Shown: positions 1 through 9,006 of the stretch, piece by piece | Layout: each line of letters begins with the position of its first letter | Position numbering within the stretch: position 1 is the first letter of the stretch | Assembly (NCBI RefSeq): GCF_003217575.1 | Contig: NZ_QJTC01000025.1 | Span: 1 to 54,607 of the forward strand | DNA from: Xylophilus ampelinus | GTDB lineage: Bacteria > Pseudomonadota > Gammaproteobacteria > Burkholderiales > Burkholderiaceae_C | DNA length: 54,607 nt | Reading direction: 5' to 3' | Notes under the pieces: generated by a model | What the model was told of the DNA's origin: nothing | Seen by the model: the letters and a program-made list of their open reading frames with translations, nothing else | Databases searched by the model: none | Translations under genes and position numbers: made by a program

Positions 1-41
1 CTGCTCGGCCGCTTCGGGCTACGCCCTACGCGTCCGAGCAG
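1..41. repeat. Imperfect inverted repeat (hairpin) at window edge
   Basis: CTGCTCGG at 1-8 is the exact reverse complement of CCGAGCAG at 34-41, and CGC/GCG pairs further inside extend the stem. It may be an intergenic repeat or a terminator-like hairpin cut by the window edge. No T-run follows it. Confidence 0.4.
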
Positions 42-62
42 CGCAATGAAGAAGACCCGGGT

Positions 63-116
63 GGGTCAGATTTACTTCGGCGATTCGACGGGAAGCGGGT
101 CAGATTTAAATCGGCG
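63..116. mobile_element. Paired direct repeats resembling an IS terminus remnant
   Basis: Two near-identical 20-mers lie at 63-82 and 97-116. They share GGGTCAGATTTA, two variable bases, then TCGGCG, and the second runs into TTGACA. Multiple terminal repeats of the type GGGTCA...CGCCGTTGACA are typical of IS21-family ends (from memory). No transposase gene is in the window, so this is at most a remnant or the outer end of an element lying to the left. Confidence 0.3.
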
Positions 117-204
117 TTGACACGCAGTCTGCCCCGGACGACGCATCCGGACACCGCATGCCTAATCGCGCGTGCCTCGTCGGCATGGACGTGTGAGGTC
201 ATGG

Positions 205-3200
205 TCATAGGATGGGCGGGGTGAACTGCTTCACGAGTGCTGCCTGCAGAGGCAGGTATCTCACCTTGGCGGCATCCTTCATGGCGTCCAGGATGTCACG
301 CGCACTGCGCAGGGCCGTGCTGTCGGGGTGCAGCGAACGGGCCCCGCTGCCGTTGTCGCCATGGACACCCGTGTAGTGCCCCGCCTCGGGGTAGGCCTGC
401 CGGATTACCGCATGGACGAGGCCGCCCAGCGTGGGGCCCTCGGCGTCGTCTATCTTCACCAGCTCGCGTTGTCCTTCGCGGATCTGCTGGACATGCACTC
501 CGTCGGACGAGACGACGATCACGTGGGCCGGTTCGTAGCGCTTCTCAGCGAGGTCGCTCAGCTCCGCCTCCCGCTTCAGGTCGATCTTGTCGTAGGTGGT
601 GTCGAAGGTGTGGCGCCGGGCGTGGCCGGCGTCATCGAGCGTGACCAGCTCGATCCGCTTGCGCAGCAGGCTGGTCAGCAGCCAGCTGAAGGACTCGGCA
701 TCGCGCACGCTGAGCGGGCTGGAGAGCGTCATCTCGCCGATGCGGGCGGAAACCTGCGCGGCGGCTTCCCGCACGGCCTCGCGGCGCTTCTGCTCCCGCG
801 CAGCTTCCGGCGTGTCGGCATAACCGCCGGCCTCTCGGAAATGGGCGTGGTGGACGTTCTCGGTGGCGATGTCCAGCAGCCCCTCGGTGACCAGCAGATC
901 CTTGCCGAGAATGGCCGCATGCGTGGCCTCCTTGATTGCACGCATGGACTGGTCGCCGCTATAGGGAAAGAACCAGCGCGAGCGTTCGGCTGGACCGTTT
1001 TCGCCGGCACGGTGCTCGTCCTCCAGCCCGCGACCCAGAAAGTAGCTCTTGTTGTTGGTCCATTCGAGCACTTGGCGGCCGGCGTCCTTGTGTGCATCGA
1101 AGCGGCGGAAGCGGTCTTCGTCGAGGTCGAATACCCACCCGTCCTGAGCGGGGTTGCCAGTGGCCTTGAGCAGGTGGCCGGAGCGAGGCTCCATGACTTG
1201 ATCGCCTTCCCCGGGCAAGACGGGATTCGGTCCCTTCATCGCGTGAAAGCGCTTCTCAAACTCGTAGGTATTGATCTGCTCGAAGTACACGACCTGACCC
1301 AGGTCCTGCACGTCCTTGCCCGGGGCCTCCGACCCGGCGCCCTTGCCGGCATCGGGGTCGATCTTCAGCACGCGAAGCAGCATGCCCGGCACCGACACCA
1401 CCTCGCCCTGCGCCAGGTCGCTGACTTTTGCGAAATTGACGCCGCTGAGCATTTTGGCGTGGATGCGCAGGCTTCGGTCCCGGGGGGCGCCCGCGTTGAT
1501 GCCTGCGCCGAAATAGGCGGCCATACGGCCCGAGGTGGTGGCGGAGTACATCTCGGTGAGGGCGACTACCTCGCCTTCGGTCACGGCCTTGGTGGGCGCC
1601 CGGCCCTCAGAGACCGGTGCGCCGAAGCGGGTCTGTCCGCCGGGCGGTATGTAGGCGGCCTCGGTGACGGCCGCCCTGTCCAGGTTGGCCGGATACTTCG
1701 GCGCGTATCGCGCTGCCAGGTTCACGTCCAGGATCACCCTGGGGTCCACCAGGCCATCGCTGCCGTCGGGCGAGTGGGCCGCGGCGGTCAGCACCATGTG
1801 CGGAACGCTGATCTTGCTGTTGGCGCGTATGGGCTGGTATTGCAACTGGCCGATGTAGTCGAAGCGCAGCGGCAAATGAAACGTGCCCGACTCGACGGTG
1901 TAGAGGAACGCGGACGAGGTGGCGCGCTTCCGCAGCAGCCTGGAAACTGGCGGCAGATCCGTGTCGCCGCGCGGCGTATGGATGCCAGGCGCGGCGGCCA
2001 TCAGCGCCGTGGTGGGCCATGCGGCCATCTGGCCACGGCGGGTCCAGGTGGTCGCGTCGCGGGGCACGTTGGCGGTGTCGAGGAACAGATGTGCGCGTGC
2101 GTGCGCCGGCCGGCCCCGGCCGCTGTAGTCCAGGTTGACTTCCTGGAACCGGCTGGTTTGCGGGCTGTCGCCGCGCGCTGTCCACAGGTAGCGGGCGGCC
2201 TGGCTCTGGTGCTCGAAGGTGGCGCGGTCCTTGGGGTCGAGCAGGCCGACGTCGTACCGCAGGGGCTGGATGTCCGACGCCCCCGCAGCGGGACCGGTCG
2301 CCTCGATGAGCGATTCCAGCTTCTCCTGAAGCCTCTCGTCCATTTCCCGCTCGCGGTCCGGATCCATCGGCTGCGAGGCATGTCGGATCGAATCCTGCAC
2401 CGCCGCCAACTCCGAACCGATCTCACTGAAACGGCCGGCATCGCGCTCCAGCGGGAAGCGGCTGAGGTGTTGCCGGACGCCCTCCATGCCCTCTCGCAAT
2501 GTCAGCAGCATCATCATCGCCGTTCGGTTCTCTTCCAGTTTGCGACCGGACAGCCGGGTGGTGGTATTGGAGAGTTCGGTGATGGCACGGTCCAGCATCG
2601 AGACGCCGATGTCTTGGGTTTCGTGGCTCATCTGGTGGTCGTATGCGCTGGCGTTCTCGCCCACCACGCCCGCGCTGTTGAGCAGCGTGGTCATCATCGG
2701 CTCGTACAAGGTGTCGGCCCGGCCGATGAGCCGTGCCGTCAACGAGGCGCCGATGAGCCGGCCCGCGGGATGTCCGTCACCGCCAGACGTCGTGAAGGCG
2801 TTCGAGACGCCACGCGTCAAGTTGTAGAGGGTGTTGTAGAGCAGGGTGAGCGAAAGGTGCGCCGCCGCATGGTGAACGGGGTTGCCCGCGCGGGACTTGA
2901 GCCATTCGACACCGCCCTTGGCGACGGAAGCACAGGCCAGCGACAGCACATCTCCCGCATTGCCGCGATTCAGGCCGAAGGATTTCTGCAGTTCCATGTT
3001 GAGGCACAGCCGCAGCATCTCCTCGCAGCCGGGCAGCAGACCTCTGACGGCGAACCTGCCCAGTCGCCCCTCGGGCGAGCCGAAGTGCGTCGGCATCATG
3101 CGGCCGAACTGCCGCATGGCGAAAGTGGTGGCTTCCTGCGAGACCACCATGCAGCTCACCGCCTTGGCCAGTGTGTCGACACCGATGTCGCCACCGCCTT

Positions 3201-5022
3201 GGCTGCTGAGGCCCGCCACGCCGATGCTGTCGGCCGCCATCCGACCCAGCATGTTGAATCCCCACACCACCCCGACCTTGGTCGCCACCTTGACGCCGAT
3301 GTTAGCCATCCAGTCCAGCGCGCGTTCGTTGTTGACGCCCAGGACGGGCTGCGAACTCATCAGCCGCAGCACGATGCGTGCGGTACGCGCCACCTGGTCC
3401 GGCAGAGACGAGGCGTGCCGGATCAGCGGGCCGGCAGGCAGGGTCTCGCCGGTCGAGACGACCAGCGCAGGTTCGGCGGTGCCGGATCTGCTTGCGTGGA
3501 CGCCGTTGAACTGGCCTTCGTAGGAGTAGACGTCGATGTCCGCCTCGACGCCGTGGCCGGCCTGCATCGTGCCCGCGCTGTCGCCATAGCCCCTTGTGGC
3601 TACCGGATGGACCAGCTTCATGCGCACGCCTTTGTGGCTGAGGGTCAGTTCATGCACGGCCTGGTCGTCCGTGGTGAATCGGATTACCACCGGCCTTGCC
3701 GACGTGGCGCTCGACGAAGCGTCCGCTGCGGCCTGTCCCAAGCATGCGTGCAGCACGCCCCGCAGTGCCTCGAAGGCCCGTGCACCCTTGGCTGTCTTGA
3801 CGCCTGTCAGATCGTCCGGCCCTACCACCTCCCATTGGTTGATGCCCCGGATCTTGGCCAACACCGGCCCGCCGACGTTCACGGCCGAGGGCGGGTGCTC
3901 CAGGTCCCCCGCAGTCTGCGCCCGCAGGGCGAGGGGACGTTCGTGCGGCAGGGTGGCGCGGCCCTGGAATTCCTCATAGCCCTCCAGACTGGTGATGAGG
4001 AACATCCGCTCAGTTCCGTAGACATGCGGGGTGAGGGCAGTGAGCCCGTTGGGCAGGGTGGGGCCGAAGCCGGGCAAGGTGGCGGTCTCCGGGGTGGACC
4101 ACCACTGCGCTTCGAGTGGCATGGCGCTCGGGTTCCAGGGTTCCTGCATGATCGGATCGTCGGATTCGGCCTGCGAGCGGCGGGCATGCAGTTCGGAGAC
4201 CATCGACAAGGCCTTGATGTCGGATCGCAGCGGTGTTTCCATGTCGCCGCGCGCCGGGGCGGTGTGACGCCGCATGCCGCCGGCTGCGCGTTCCAGGTCC
4301 GTTTCAGGCGCCGTGTCCGCTGGATCGTCGCATTCCGCACGAAGGCGCTGCACCAGCAGGCCGTCCGCCGCGTCCAGGGTTTCCAGATCAGCTAGCTTGA
4401 TCAGGCGGTCGCCATAGCCCTTGATGAAGTAGCGCGGTGCGGTCTCCCCGGGCAGCGTCACGCTCACGACCGGCAGGCGCTCCGCCATCGTCATGCCGTG
4501 GGGCCCATGCCCCACCAATTTCAGAATGTGGGTGTGGTCGTTGAGGCTTTGCAAACGTAGGCCGGCGGAGGCGGTGGGCACCAGCCGGGCTTCGAAGCGG
4601 CTGGTGAAGCGCGCCATGTCGTCACTGGTTGCACCGTAGTCCTTCTTGAGGTGGGCCAGCCGCTCAGGCGAAGGAGGCGTGTTCATGCCTTTGCCAGGGG
4701 AAAAAAGTCGTTCGAGTGCCTCGATCGGCATTGGGGACATGGACTGCTGCGGCGACGCGGTGCCCGATGGGCCGGGCAGGAAGTCGTAGGCCGACAGATG
4801 GCTCAGGGCCGATACGTCCGTGCGCCGTGAATGCCCGCTGGTGGAAGTCCCCGGCGGCGACGACCCGCCGCTGTCGGGGGGGCTCGCGAGGGGCGACAAA
4901 ACTCTACCGGCCTCACTTTGAGGCAGCCTGCCGGATCCCGCCGACGAGGGCGTATCGGGGAGTGGAAGTTCTTCCTTGCCCTGGGAAGGCACGGCGGGAT
5001 TGATGGACGTCAAGATGACCAT
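205..5022 (-). CDS. Very large putative type III secretion effector / uncharacterised protein (1605 aa)
   Basis: I do not recognise a named family. The first ~130 residues are rich in Ser, Pro, Gly and Thr with few hydrophobic residues, as expected for a type III secretion signal. The rest looks like a globular, mostly helical protein. It has a hydrophobic stretch near residues 570-600 and another around 690-760, and no Sec signal peptide. Near residue ~1356 there is GDQSMRAI, and near ~1551 AGHYTGVH. Their order and spacing (~195 residues) weakly recall an OTU-type cysteine protease, but no Cys sits at the expected place, so any such domain would be inactive or the resemblance chance. The start is the ATG at 5022; Shine-Dalgarno support is weak. 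The gene is monocistronic and lies between an IS-like remnant and a tRNA gene, consistent with acquisition. A large opposite-strand reading frame over it is a shadow. Effector status is inferred from composition only. Confidence 0.65.
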   Translation of the reverse strand: MVILTSINPAVPSQGKEELPLPDTPSSAGSGRLPQSEAGRVLSPLASPPDSGGSSPPGTSTSGHSRRTDVSALSHLSAYDFLPGPSGTASPQQSMSPMPIEALERLFSPGKGMNTPPSPERLAHLKKDYGATSDDMARFTSRFEARLVPTASAGLRLQSLNDHTHILKLVGHGPHGMTMAERLPVVSVTLPGETAPRYFIKGYGDRLIKLADLETLDAADGLLVQRLRAECDDPADTAPETDLERAAGGMRRHTAPARGDMETPLRSDIKALSMVSELHARRSQAESDDPIMQEPWNPSAMPLEAQWWSTPETATLPGFGPTLPNGLTALTPHVYGTERMFLITSLEGYEEFQGRATLPHERPLALRAQTAGDLEHPPSAVNVGGPVLAKIRGINQWEVVGPDDLTGVKTAKGARAFEALRGVLHACLGQAAADASSSATSARPVVIRFTTDDQAVHELTLSHKGVRMKLVHPVATRGYGDSAGTMQAGHGVEADIDVYSYEGQFNGVHASRSGTAEPALVVSTGETLPAGPLIRHASSLPDQVARTARIVLRLMSSQPVLGVNNERALDWMANIGVKVATKVGVVWGFNMLGRMAADSIGVAGLSSQGGGDIGVDTLAKAVSCMVVSQEATTFAMRQFGRMMPTHFGSPEGRLGRFAVRGLLPGCEEMLRLCLNMELQKSFGLNRGNAGDVLSLACASVAKGGVEWLKSRAGNPVHHAAAHLSLTLLYNTLYNLTRGVSNAFTTSGGDGHPAGRLIGASLTARLIGRADTLYEPMMTTLLNSAGVVGENASAYDHQMSHETQDIGVSMLDRAITELSNTTTRLSGRKLEENRTAMMMLLTLREGMEGVRQHLSRFPLERDAGRFSEIGSELAAVQDSIRHASQPMDPDREREMDERLQEKLESLIEATGPAAGASDIQPLRYDVGLLDPKDRATFEHQSQAARYLWTARGDSPQTSRFQEVNLDYSGRGRPAHARAHLFLDTANVPRDATTWTRRGQMAAWPTTALMAAAPGIHTPRGDTDLPPVSRLLRKRATSSAFLYTVESGTFHLPLRFDYIGQLQYQPIRANSKISVPHMVLTAAAHSPDGSDGLVDPRVILDVNLAARYAPKYPANLDRAAVTEAAYIPPGGQTRFGAPVSEGRAPTKAVTEGEVVALTEMYSATTSGRMAAYFGAGINAGAPRDRSLRIHAKMLSGVNFAKVSDLAQGEVVSVPGMLLRVLKIDPDAGKGAGSEAPGKDVQDLGQVVYFEQINTYEFEKRFHAMKGPNPVLPGEGDQVMEPRSGHLLKATGNPAQDGWVFDLDEDRFRRFDAHKDAGRQVLEWTNNKSYFLGRGLEDEHRAGENGPAERSRWFFPYSGDQSMRAIKEATHAAILGKDLLVTEGLLDIATENVHHAHFREAGGYADTPEAAREQKRREAVREAAAQVSARIGEMTLSSPLSVRDAESFSWLLTSLLRKRIELVTLDDAGHARRHTFDTTYDKIDLKREAELSDLAEKRYEPAHVIVVSSDGVHVQQIREGQRELVKIDDAEGPTLGGLVHAVIRQAYPEAGHYTGVHGDNGSGARSLHPDSTALRSARDILDAMKDAAKVRYLPLQAALVKQFTPPIL

Positions 5023-5330
5023 GGCGAAACTTCAATCTGAGGGGTGCAGGCAGGGGAGCGGATGCGGGTGCTGAGGCTAGACATACGGATGCCGCTGGCG
5101 TTTGCCGAAGCGCGACGCCGTTTGGTTCCGCGAAGCGCAAGACGTTCATGTGCCCGCCGCGCTGTGGACAGCGGGCCGATTAACCGTGGCGCATACCGGT
5201 GCGGCCGGGCGGCAGGGTCACGTCTTGCGGCCCCCGCTCTCCAATCGTTTCATCGGACGGGCGGTCCAGGGCGGGCTAGGTGTGGAAATCGACACCAAAT
5301 GGCACCCGCGGATGGCGCCCTGCAAATGGA

Positions 5331-5363
5331 AAAGCCTTTTAAGTCGTTGACTTAAAAGGCTTT
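5331..5363. terminator. 15-bp perfect hairpin downstream of tRNA-Met
   Basis: AAAGCCTTTTAAGTC (5331-5345) and GACTTAAAAGGCTTT (5349-5363) are perfect complements separated by the 3-base loop GTT. On the minus strand it begins 9 bases after the tRNA CCA end. Its flanking A/T runs suit a bidirectional terminator or a tRNA 3' processing structure. No long U-tract follows. Confidence 0.6.
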
Positions 5364-5371
5364 CATGATCT

Positions 5372-5448
5372 TGGTGGCGCTTCACGGATTCGAACCGCGG
5401 ACCTGTGGATTATGATTCCATCGCTCTAACCGACTGAGCTAAAGCGCC
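5372..5448 (-). tRNA. tRNA-Met (anticodon CAU), probably the elongator
   Basis: Read on the minus strand, the 77 bases fold as a full cloverleaf. The acceptor is GGCGCTT/AAGCGCC with a templated CCA, the D-arm is GCTC..GAGC, and the anticodon stem is ATGGA/TCCAC with loop ATCATAA, giving anticodon CAT at 34-36. The T-arm contains GGTTCGAATCC. The first base pair is G-C and the anticodon stem lacks the three G-C pairs of initiator tRNA, so this is not fMet. A CAU tRNA can also be the lysidine-modified tRNA-Ile2, which I cannot rule out by eye. Confidence 0.9.
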
Positions 5449-5490
5449 AAGCCGTCGAGTATAGCAACTTTGTTGCGCTGCCCGGCGGTC

Positions 5491-6270
5491 TCAGCCGTTG
5501 GTAAAGGTGGGGGGGCGCTTGTTGACGAAGGCGTCCATACCTTCCTTCTGGTCGGCGGTCGCGAAGAGAGCGTGAAACAGGCGGCGCTCGAATATCACGC
5601 CGTCCGACAGGCCGCTTTCGAATGCGCGGTTGACCGATTCCTTGGCGGCCATCGCGGCGACCTGAGAGAACGCGCAGATCTGCAGCGCGGCGCCCAGCAC
5701 TTCGTCCATCAGCTTGTCGCAGGGCACCACACGGCTGACCAGGCCCGAGCGTTCCGCCTCGGCGGCGTCCATCATGCGGCCGGTGAGGGCCATGTCCATC
5801 GCCTTGCTCTTGCCCACCGCGCGCGGCAGGCGCTGGGTGCCGCCGGCGCCGGGAATCACGCCGATCTTGATCTCGGGCTGGCCGAACTTGGCGTTGTCGG
5901 CCGCGATGATGAAGTCGCACATCATCGCCAGTTCGCAGCCGCCGCCCAGCGCGAAGCCGCTCACCGCCGCGATCACCGGCTTGCGGATGCCGCGGATCCG
6001 CTCCCAGTTGCGGCCGATGTAGTCGCTCTTGTAGACGTGGGCGAAGTCGTACTTGGCCATCGCGGCGATGTCGGCGCCTGCGGCGAAGGCCCTTTCGCTG
6101 CCGGTGATGACGATGCAGCCGATGGCGCTGTCGGCGGCGAAAGCGTCGAGCGCCTCGCCCAGTTCGTCCATCAACTGATCGCTCAGGGCATTGAGCTGCT
6201 GGGGGCGGTTCAGCATCACGATGCCGACCTTCTCGGCTTCGGTGCGCACCTGGATCGTTTCGTAAGCCAT
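5491..6270 (-). CDS. Enoyl-CoA hydratase/isomerase (crotonase family)
   Basis: A 259-residue cytosolic crotonase-fold protein, the usual length. It is expected to hydrate trans-2-enoyl-CoA to 3-hydroxyacyl-CoA in fatty acid or aromatic beta-oxidation. It shows AAGADIAAM (oxyanion-hole loop), [11 protein letters not shown] with the first catalytic Glu, and [20 protein letters not shown] with the second Glu and the CoA-binding turn, so both catalytic acids are present. The start at 6270 is preceded by AGAGGAGAC, a good ribosome site; a longer upstream reading frame only overlaps the next gene. It lies 59 bases downstream of the M61 peptidase gene on the same strand. The exact substrate, and hence fadB1/paaF-type naming, cannot be decided from sequence. 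Confidence 0.93.
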   Translation of the reverse strand: MAYETIQVRTEAEKVGIVMLNRPQQLNALSDQLMDELGEALDAFAADSAIGCIVITGSERAFAAGADIAAMAKYDFAHVYKSDYIGRNWERIRGIRKPVIAAVSGFALGGGCELAMMCDFIIAADNAKFGQPEIKIGVIPGAGGTQRLPRAVGKSKAMDMALTGRMMDAAEAERSGLVSRVVPCDKLMDEVLGAALQICAFSQVAAMAAKESVNRAFESGLSDGVIFERRLFHALFATADQKEGMDAFVNKRPPTFTNG

Positions 6271-6329
6271 GCGCTTGTCTCCTCTTATGGGTTGGGGGAT
6301 GGCAAGGAAATGTCGGGCCCGGCTCGCCG

Positions 6330-8141
6330 TCAGGGGGTGGAAGCGCAGGCGGACGCGGCATCGGCCGACGAGAGCCAGGCGGCGAGCCGGGCCGGATCGC
6401 GTGCCACCAGGCGGGCGGTGGTGTCGGCCGCGGGCAGTTCCAGCGGCAGCTTCATCATCCGGCGGTCGCGGGCGACCCAGGCGGTGCACCGGCGCTCGGC
6501 GCCCAGGTAGAGCGAGAGGTCTTCGAGCTTGGCGAGGCGCCAGGCTTCGCCGCCCACGTCGATGCCCAGCCACTCGTCGCCGGCCGCGAAGCCCGCCGCC
6601 TCGGCCGCGCCGCCGCGCAGCACCGCCTTGACCTGGATGCCGGCGGTCTCGGCCACCCGCAGCCCCAGGCGCTGCGCCGGCTGCGACGGGTCGGCCAGCA
6701 TCTCGACCCCGTGCGCCTGCAACAGCGCCGTCAGGGGCAGCTCGTCGGTGCCGTGCACCCAGGCGGCGATTTCCGGCGCCAGGCTGCGGCCGGCGACGGC
6801 CTCCAGCACGACCAGGACATCGGCCTCCTGCATCGGGCCGGCCGCGCAGCGCTGCCACAGGCGGCGCATCACGTCGTCCAGCGACGGGACCGCGCTATCC
6901 AGGGCGTGCGCCGTATCGCCGCGCAGGGTCAGGTCCAGGCACAAGGCGACCAGCGCGCCCTTGGTGTAGTAGCTGACAGTGGCGTTGGGGGTGTTCTCGT
7001 CCTGGCGGTAGTACTTGACCCAGGCGTCGAAGCTGGCCTGTGCCACCGATTGCACCTGGCGGCCGGGCGTCTGCAACACCTGGTTGATCGTCTTGTTGAG
7101 CAGCCGCAGGTAACCCGCATCGTCCAGCAGGCCGGCGCGGCGCAGCAGCAGGTCGTCGTAGTAGCTGGTGAAGCCTTCGAAGAACCAGAGCAGCCCGGTG
7201 TAGTTCTCCTGGCGGTAGTCGTAGGCGGCGAACTCCGACGGCCGCAGACGCTTGACGTTCCAGGTGTGGAAGTATTCGTGGCTGATCAAGCCCAGCAGGG
7301 TGGTGTAGCCATCGGACCGTTTGGGTTCGCCCACGCGCGGCAGGTCGCGGCGGTTGCAGATCAGGGCGGTGCTGTGGCGATGCTCCAGGCCGCCGTACCC
7401 GTCGTCCACCGCGTTGAGCATGAAGACGTACCGGTCGTGCGGCGCGGCGCTGCCGTCGGCGTGCCAGAAGGCTATCTGGGTTTCGCAGATGCGCTGTACG
7501 TCGGTGAGCAGCCGTGCGCCGTCGAAGCTGGGCGCTGCACCCGCCACGACGAAGCGGTGCGGCACGCCGCCGGCCACGAAGTCGCCGCTCCAGAAGAGGC
7601 CCAGTTCCACCGGGCTGTCGGCCAGGGTGTCGTAGCCATCGGCTCGGTAGGTGCCGAAGCCGTGGGCATCCACCGTGTGCGGGCGCAGGGCGGTTGCGGC
7701 CGACCAGCCTTTCATCGCGGGCGATGCCGCCAGTTCCACCGCGTGTGGCGTATCTTCCTGGCCCTCGACCCGCAGGCACAGGCCGGTGCCGTTGAAGAAG
7801 CCGCGGCGGCTGTCGAGCCAGCAGGCGCGCACCGAGTGGTCGTACGCATAGACCTCGTACGTCAGCACCAGCGGCGCACCCGCAGTGCAGGCGATTTGCC
7901 AGCTGCATTTGTCCAGTTGTTCGACCGCCAGGCCCGAGCCGTTCTGCGCAGCGGTCAGCTTCTGCAGATGGCGGGCGAATTCGCGCACCAGGTAGCTGCC
8001 GGGGGTCCACACCGGCAGCGACACCCGCTGCAGCGCTGCGGGCGCGTCCACCGTCAGCGTGACCCTGAACAAATGGGCGTGCAGGTCGGCGGCCTCGACA
8101 CGGTAGTGCACAGGGGGCAGGGCGGAGGACAGTGGCGGCAT
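6330..8141 (-). CDS. M61 family glycyl aminopeptidase-like metalloprotease with C-terminal PDZ
   Basis: A 603-residue protein with the M61 layout: an N-terminal beta domain (from HYRVEAAD), a gluzincin catalytic core, and a C-terminal PDZ-like region (about 500-590, around RLGLRVAE...[22 protein letters not shown]). The zinc motif HEYFH is near residues 287-291. [14 protein letters not shown] follows ~25 residues later and supplies the third ligand Glu, so the site looks complete. No clear signal peptide is visible. The ATG at 8141 is chosen; a TTG 42 bases upstream is possible, and neither has a strong ribosome site. It lies between dsbC (69-base gap) and the enoyl-CoA hydratase on the same strand. 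Members prefer N-terminal Gly/Ala substrates; the physiological role is unknown. Confidence 0.9.
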   Translation of the reverse strand: MPPLSSALPPVHYRVEAADLHAHLFRVTLTVDAPAALQRVSLPVWTPGSYLVREFARHLQKLTAAQNGSGLAVEQLDKCSWQIACTAGAPLVLTYEVYAYDHSVRACWLDSRRGFFNGTGLCLRVEGQEDTPHAVELAASPAMKGWSAATALRPHTVDAHGFGTYRADGYDTLADSPVELGLFWSGDFVAGGVPHRFVVAGAAPSFDGARLLTDVQRICETQIAFWHADGSAAPHDRYVFMLNAVDDGYGGLEHRHSTALICNRRDLPRVGEPKRSDGYTTLLGLISHEYFHTWNVKRLRPSEFAAYDYRQENYTGLLWFFEGFTSYYDDLLLRRAGLLDDAGYLRLLNKTINQVLQTPGRQVQSVAQASFDAWVKYYRQDENTPNATVSYYTKGALVALCLDLTLRGDTAHALDSAVPSLDDVMRRLWQRCAAGPMQEADVLVVLEAVAGRSLAPEIAAWVHGTDELPLTALLQAHGVEMLADPSQPAQRLGLRVAETAGIQVKAVLRGGAAEAAGFAAGDEWLGIDVGGEAWRLAKLEDLSLYLGAERRCTAWVARDRRMMKLPLELPAADTTARLVARDPARLAAWLSSADAASACASTP

Positions 8142-8210
8142 TGCGTGGGGGCGGACGGTGTCGGCGAGAGAAGCTGCGGCCAAGCCGCAGCAGAGGCGTA
8201 TAGGGCGCGC

Positions 8211-8933
8211 TCAGCGCGTGGCGGCCAGGCGCTGCTCGATCTGCTTGGCGTCGATCGCGCCGGGTACCCGGGTGCCGTCCGCGAAGACCAGGGTGGGCGT
8301 GCCGGTGATCTTGAGCTTGCGGCCGAAGGCCACGTTGCGGCTCACGGCGCCGGTGTCGCAGCCGGCCGCGGCGGTGATCGGCTTCTGTTCGAGCATGTGA
8401 TCCTGCCAGGCGCGGCCCTGGTCCTTGGCGCACCACAGGCGGTTGGCTTTGTCTACCGAATCGGCGCCGAGGATCGGGTAGAGGTACATGTAGATCGTCA
8501 CGTTGTCGATCGTCTGCAGCTCTTTCTCGAAGCGCTTGCAGTAGCCGCAGTTGGGATCTTCGAACACGGCCAGCTTGCGCTCGCCCTTGCCGCGCACGAT
8601 CTTGAACGCGTCGCGGGCGGGCAGGTCGTCGAAGTCGACCGCGGTGATCTTGTTGACCCGTTCTTCGGTGAGATTCTTGCGCCCGCGCGTGTCGAGCATC
8701 TCGCCGTGCAGCACGTAGTCGCCCTTGGCGTCGGTGTAGAAGATATCGGTGCCCATGCGGACTTCGTACAGGCCGGGCATCGCGCTCTTGCGTACCTCGT
8801 CGATGTTCTGCAGCTGCGGCACGCGGGCCGCCAGGTTCTTGCGGATCACCGACTCCTGGGCATGCACCCCGGTGGTGGCCAGCAGTGCACCGAAGGCCAG
8901 GGTGCAGATCGAAAGGGGGCGGGACAGGTTCAC
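8211..8933 (-). CDS. dsbC: Thiol:disulfide interchange protein DsbC (periplasmic disulfide isomerase)
   Basis: A 240-residue precursor. Starting at the GTG at 8933, preceded by CCGGAGAATCCT, it has a short basic N-terminus, a hydrophobic core and a signal cleavage site at VHA-Q. An N-terminal dimerisation domain (about 25-85) is followed by a thioredoxin fold with active site CGYC near residue 127 in NCGYCKRF and the cis-Pro loop GTPTLVFADG. A second cysteine pair (Cys in RLWCAKD and AAGCDTG) matches the structural disulfide of DsbC/DsbG. It reshuffles wrong disulfides in secreted proteins and is kept reduced by DsbD, which is not in the window. It lies between ubiH and the M61 peptidase, same strand. 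Confidence 0.93.
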   Translation of the reverse strand: MNLSRPLSICTLAFGALLATTGVHAQESVIRKNLAARVPQLQNIDEVRKSAMPGLYEVRMGTDIFYTDAKGDYVLHGEMLDTRGRKNLTEERVNKITAVDFDDLPARDAFKIVRGKGERKLAVFEDPNCGYCKRFEKELQTIDNVTIYMYLYPILGADSVDKANRLWCAKDQGRAWQDHMLEQKPITAAAGCDTGAVSRNVAFGRKLKITGTPTLVFADGTRVPGAIDAKQIEQRLAATR

Positions 8934-9006
8934 AGGATTCTCCGGAAAGCGCGACGTTGTGGGGGGCAGGGCTTGCGCAGTGGGAGTGCGCCGTGCCGCA
9001 ATAGGT

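Noticed and set aside
328-4395. 1355-residue plus-strand open reading frame
   Set aside because: It lies opposite the effector gene; its Gly/Arg/His-rich composition lacks domain features and is the usual high-GC antisense shadow.
5106-5134. Canonical PIP/hrpII box ahead of the effector
   Set aside because: The two TTCG motifs are 21 bases apart rather than 16 (or TTCGB-N15-TTCGB), so it is not listed as a regulatory site, only mentioned as a near-match.
5102-5350. 82-residue plus-strand frame upstream of the effector
   Set aside because: No ribosome site, ends in the tRNA hairpin, composition not protein-like.
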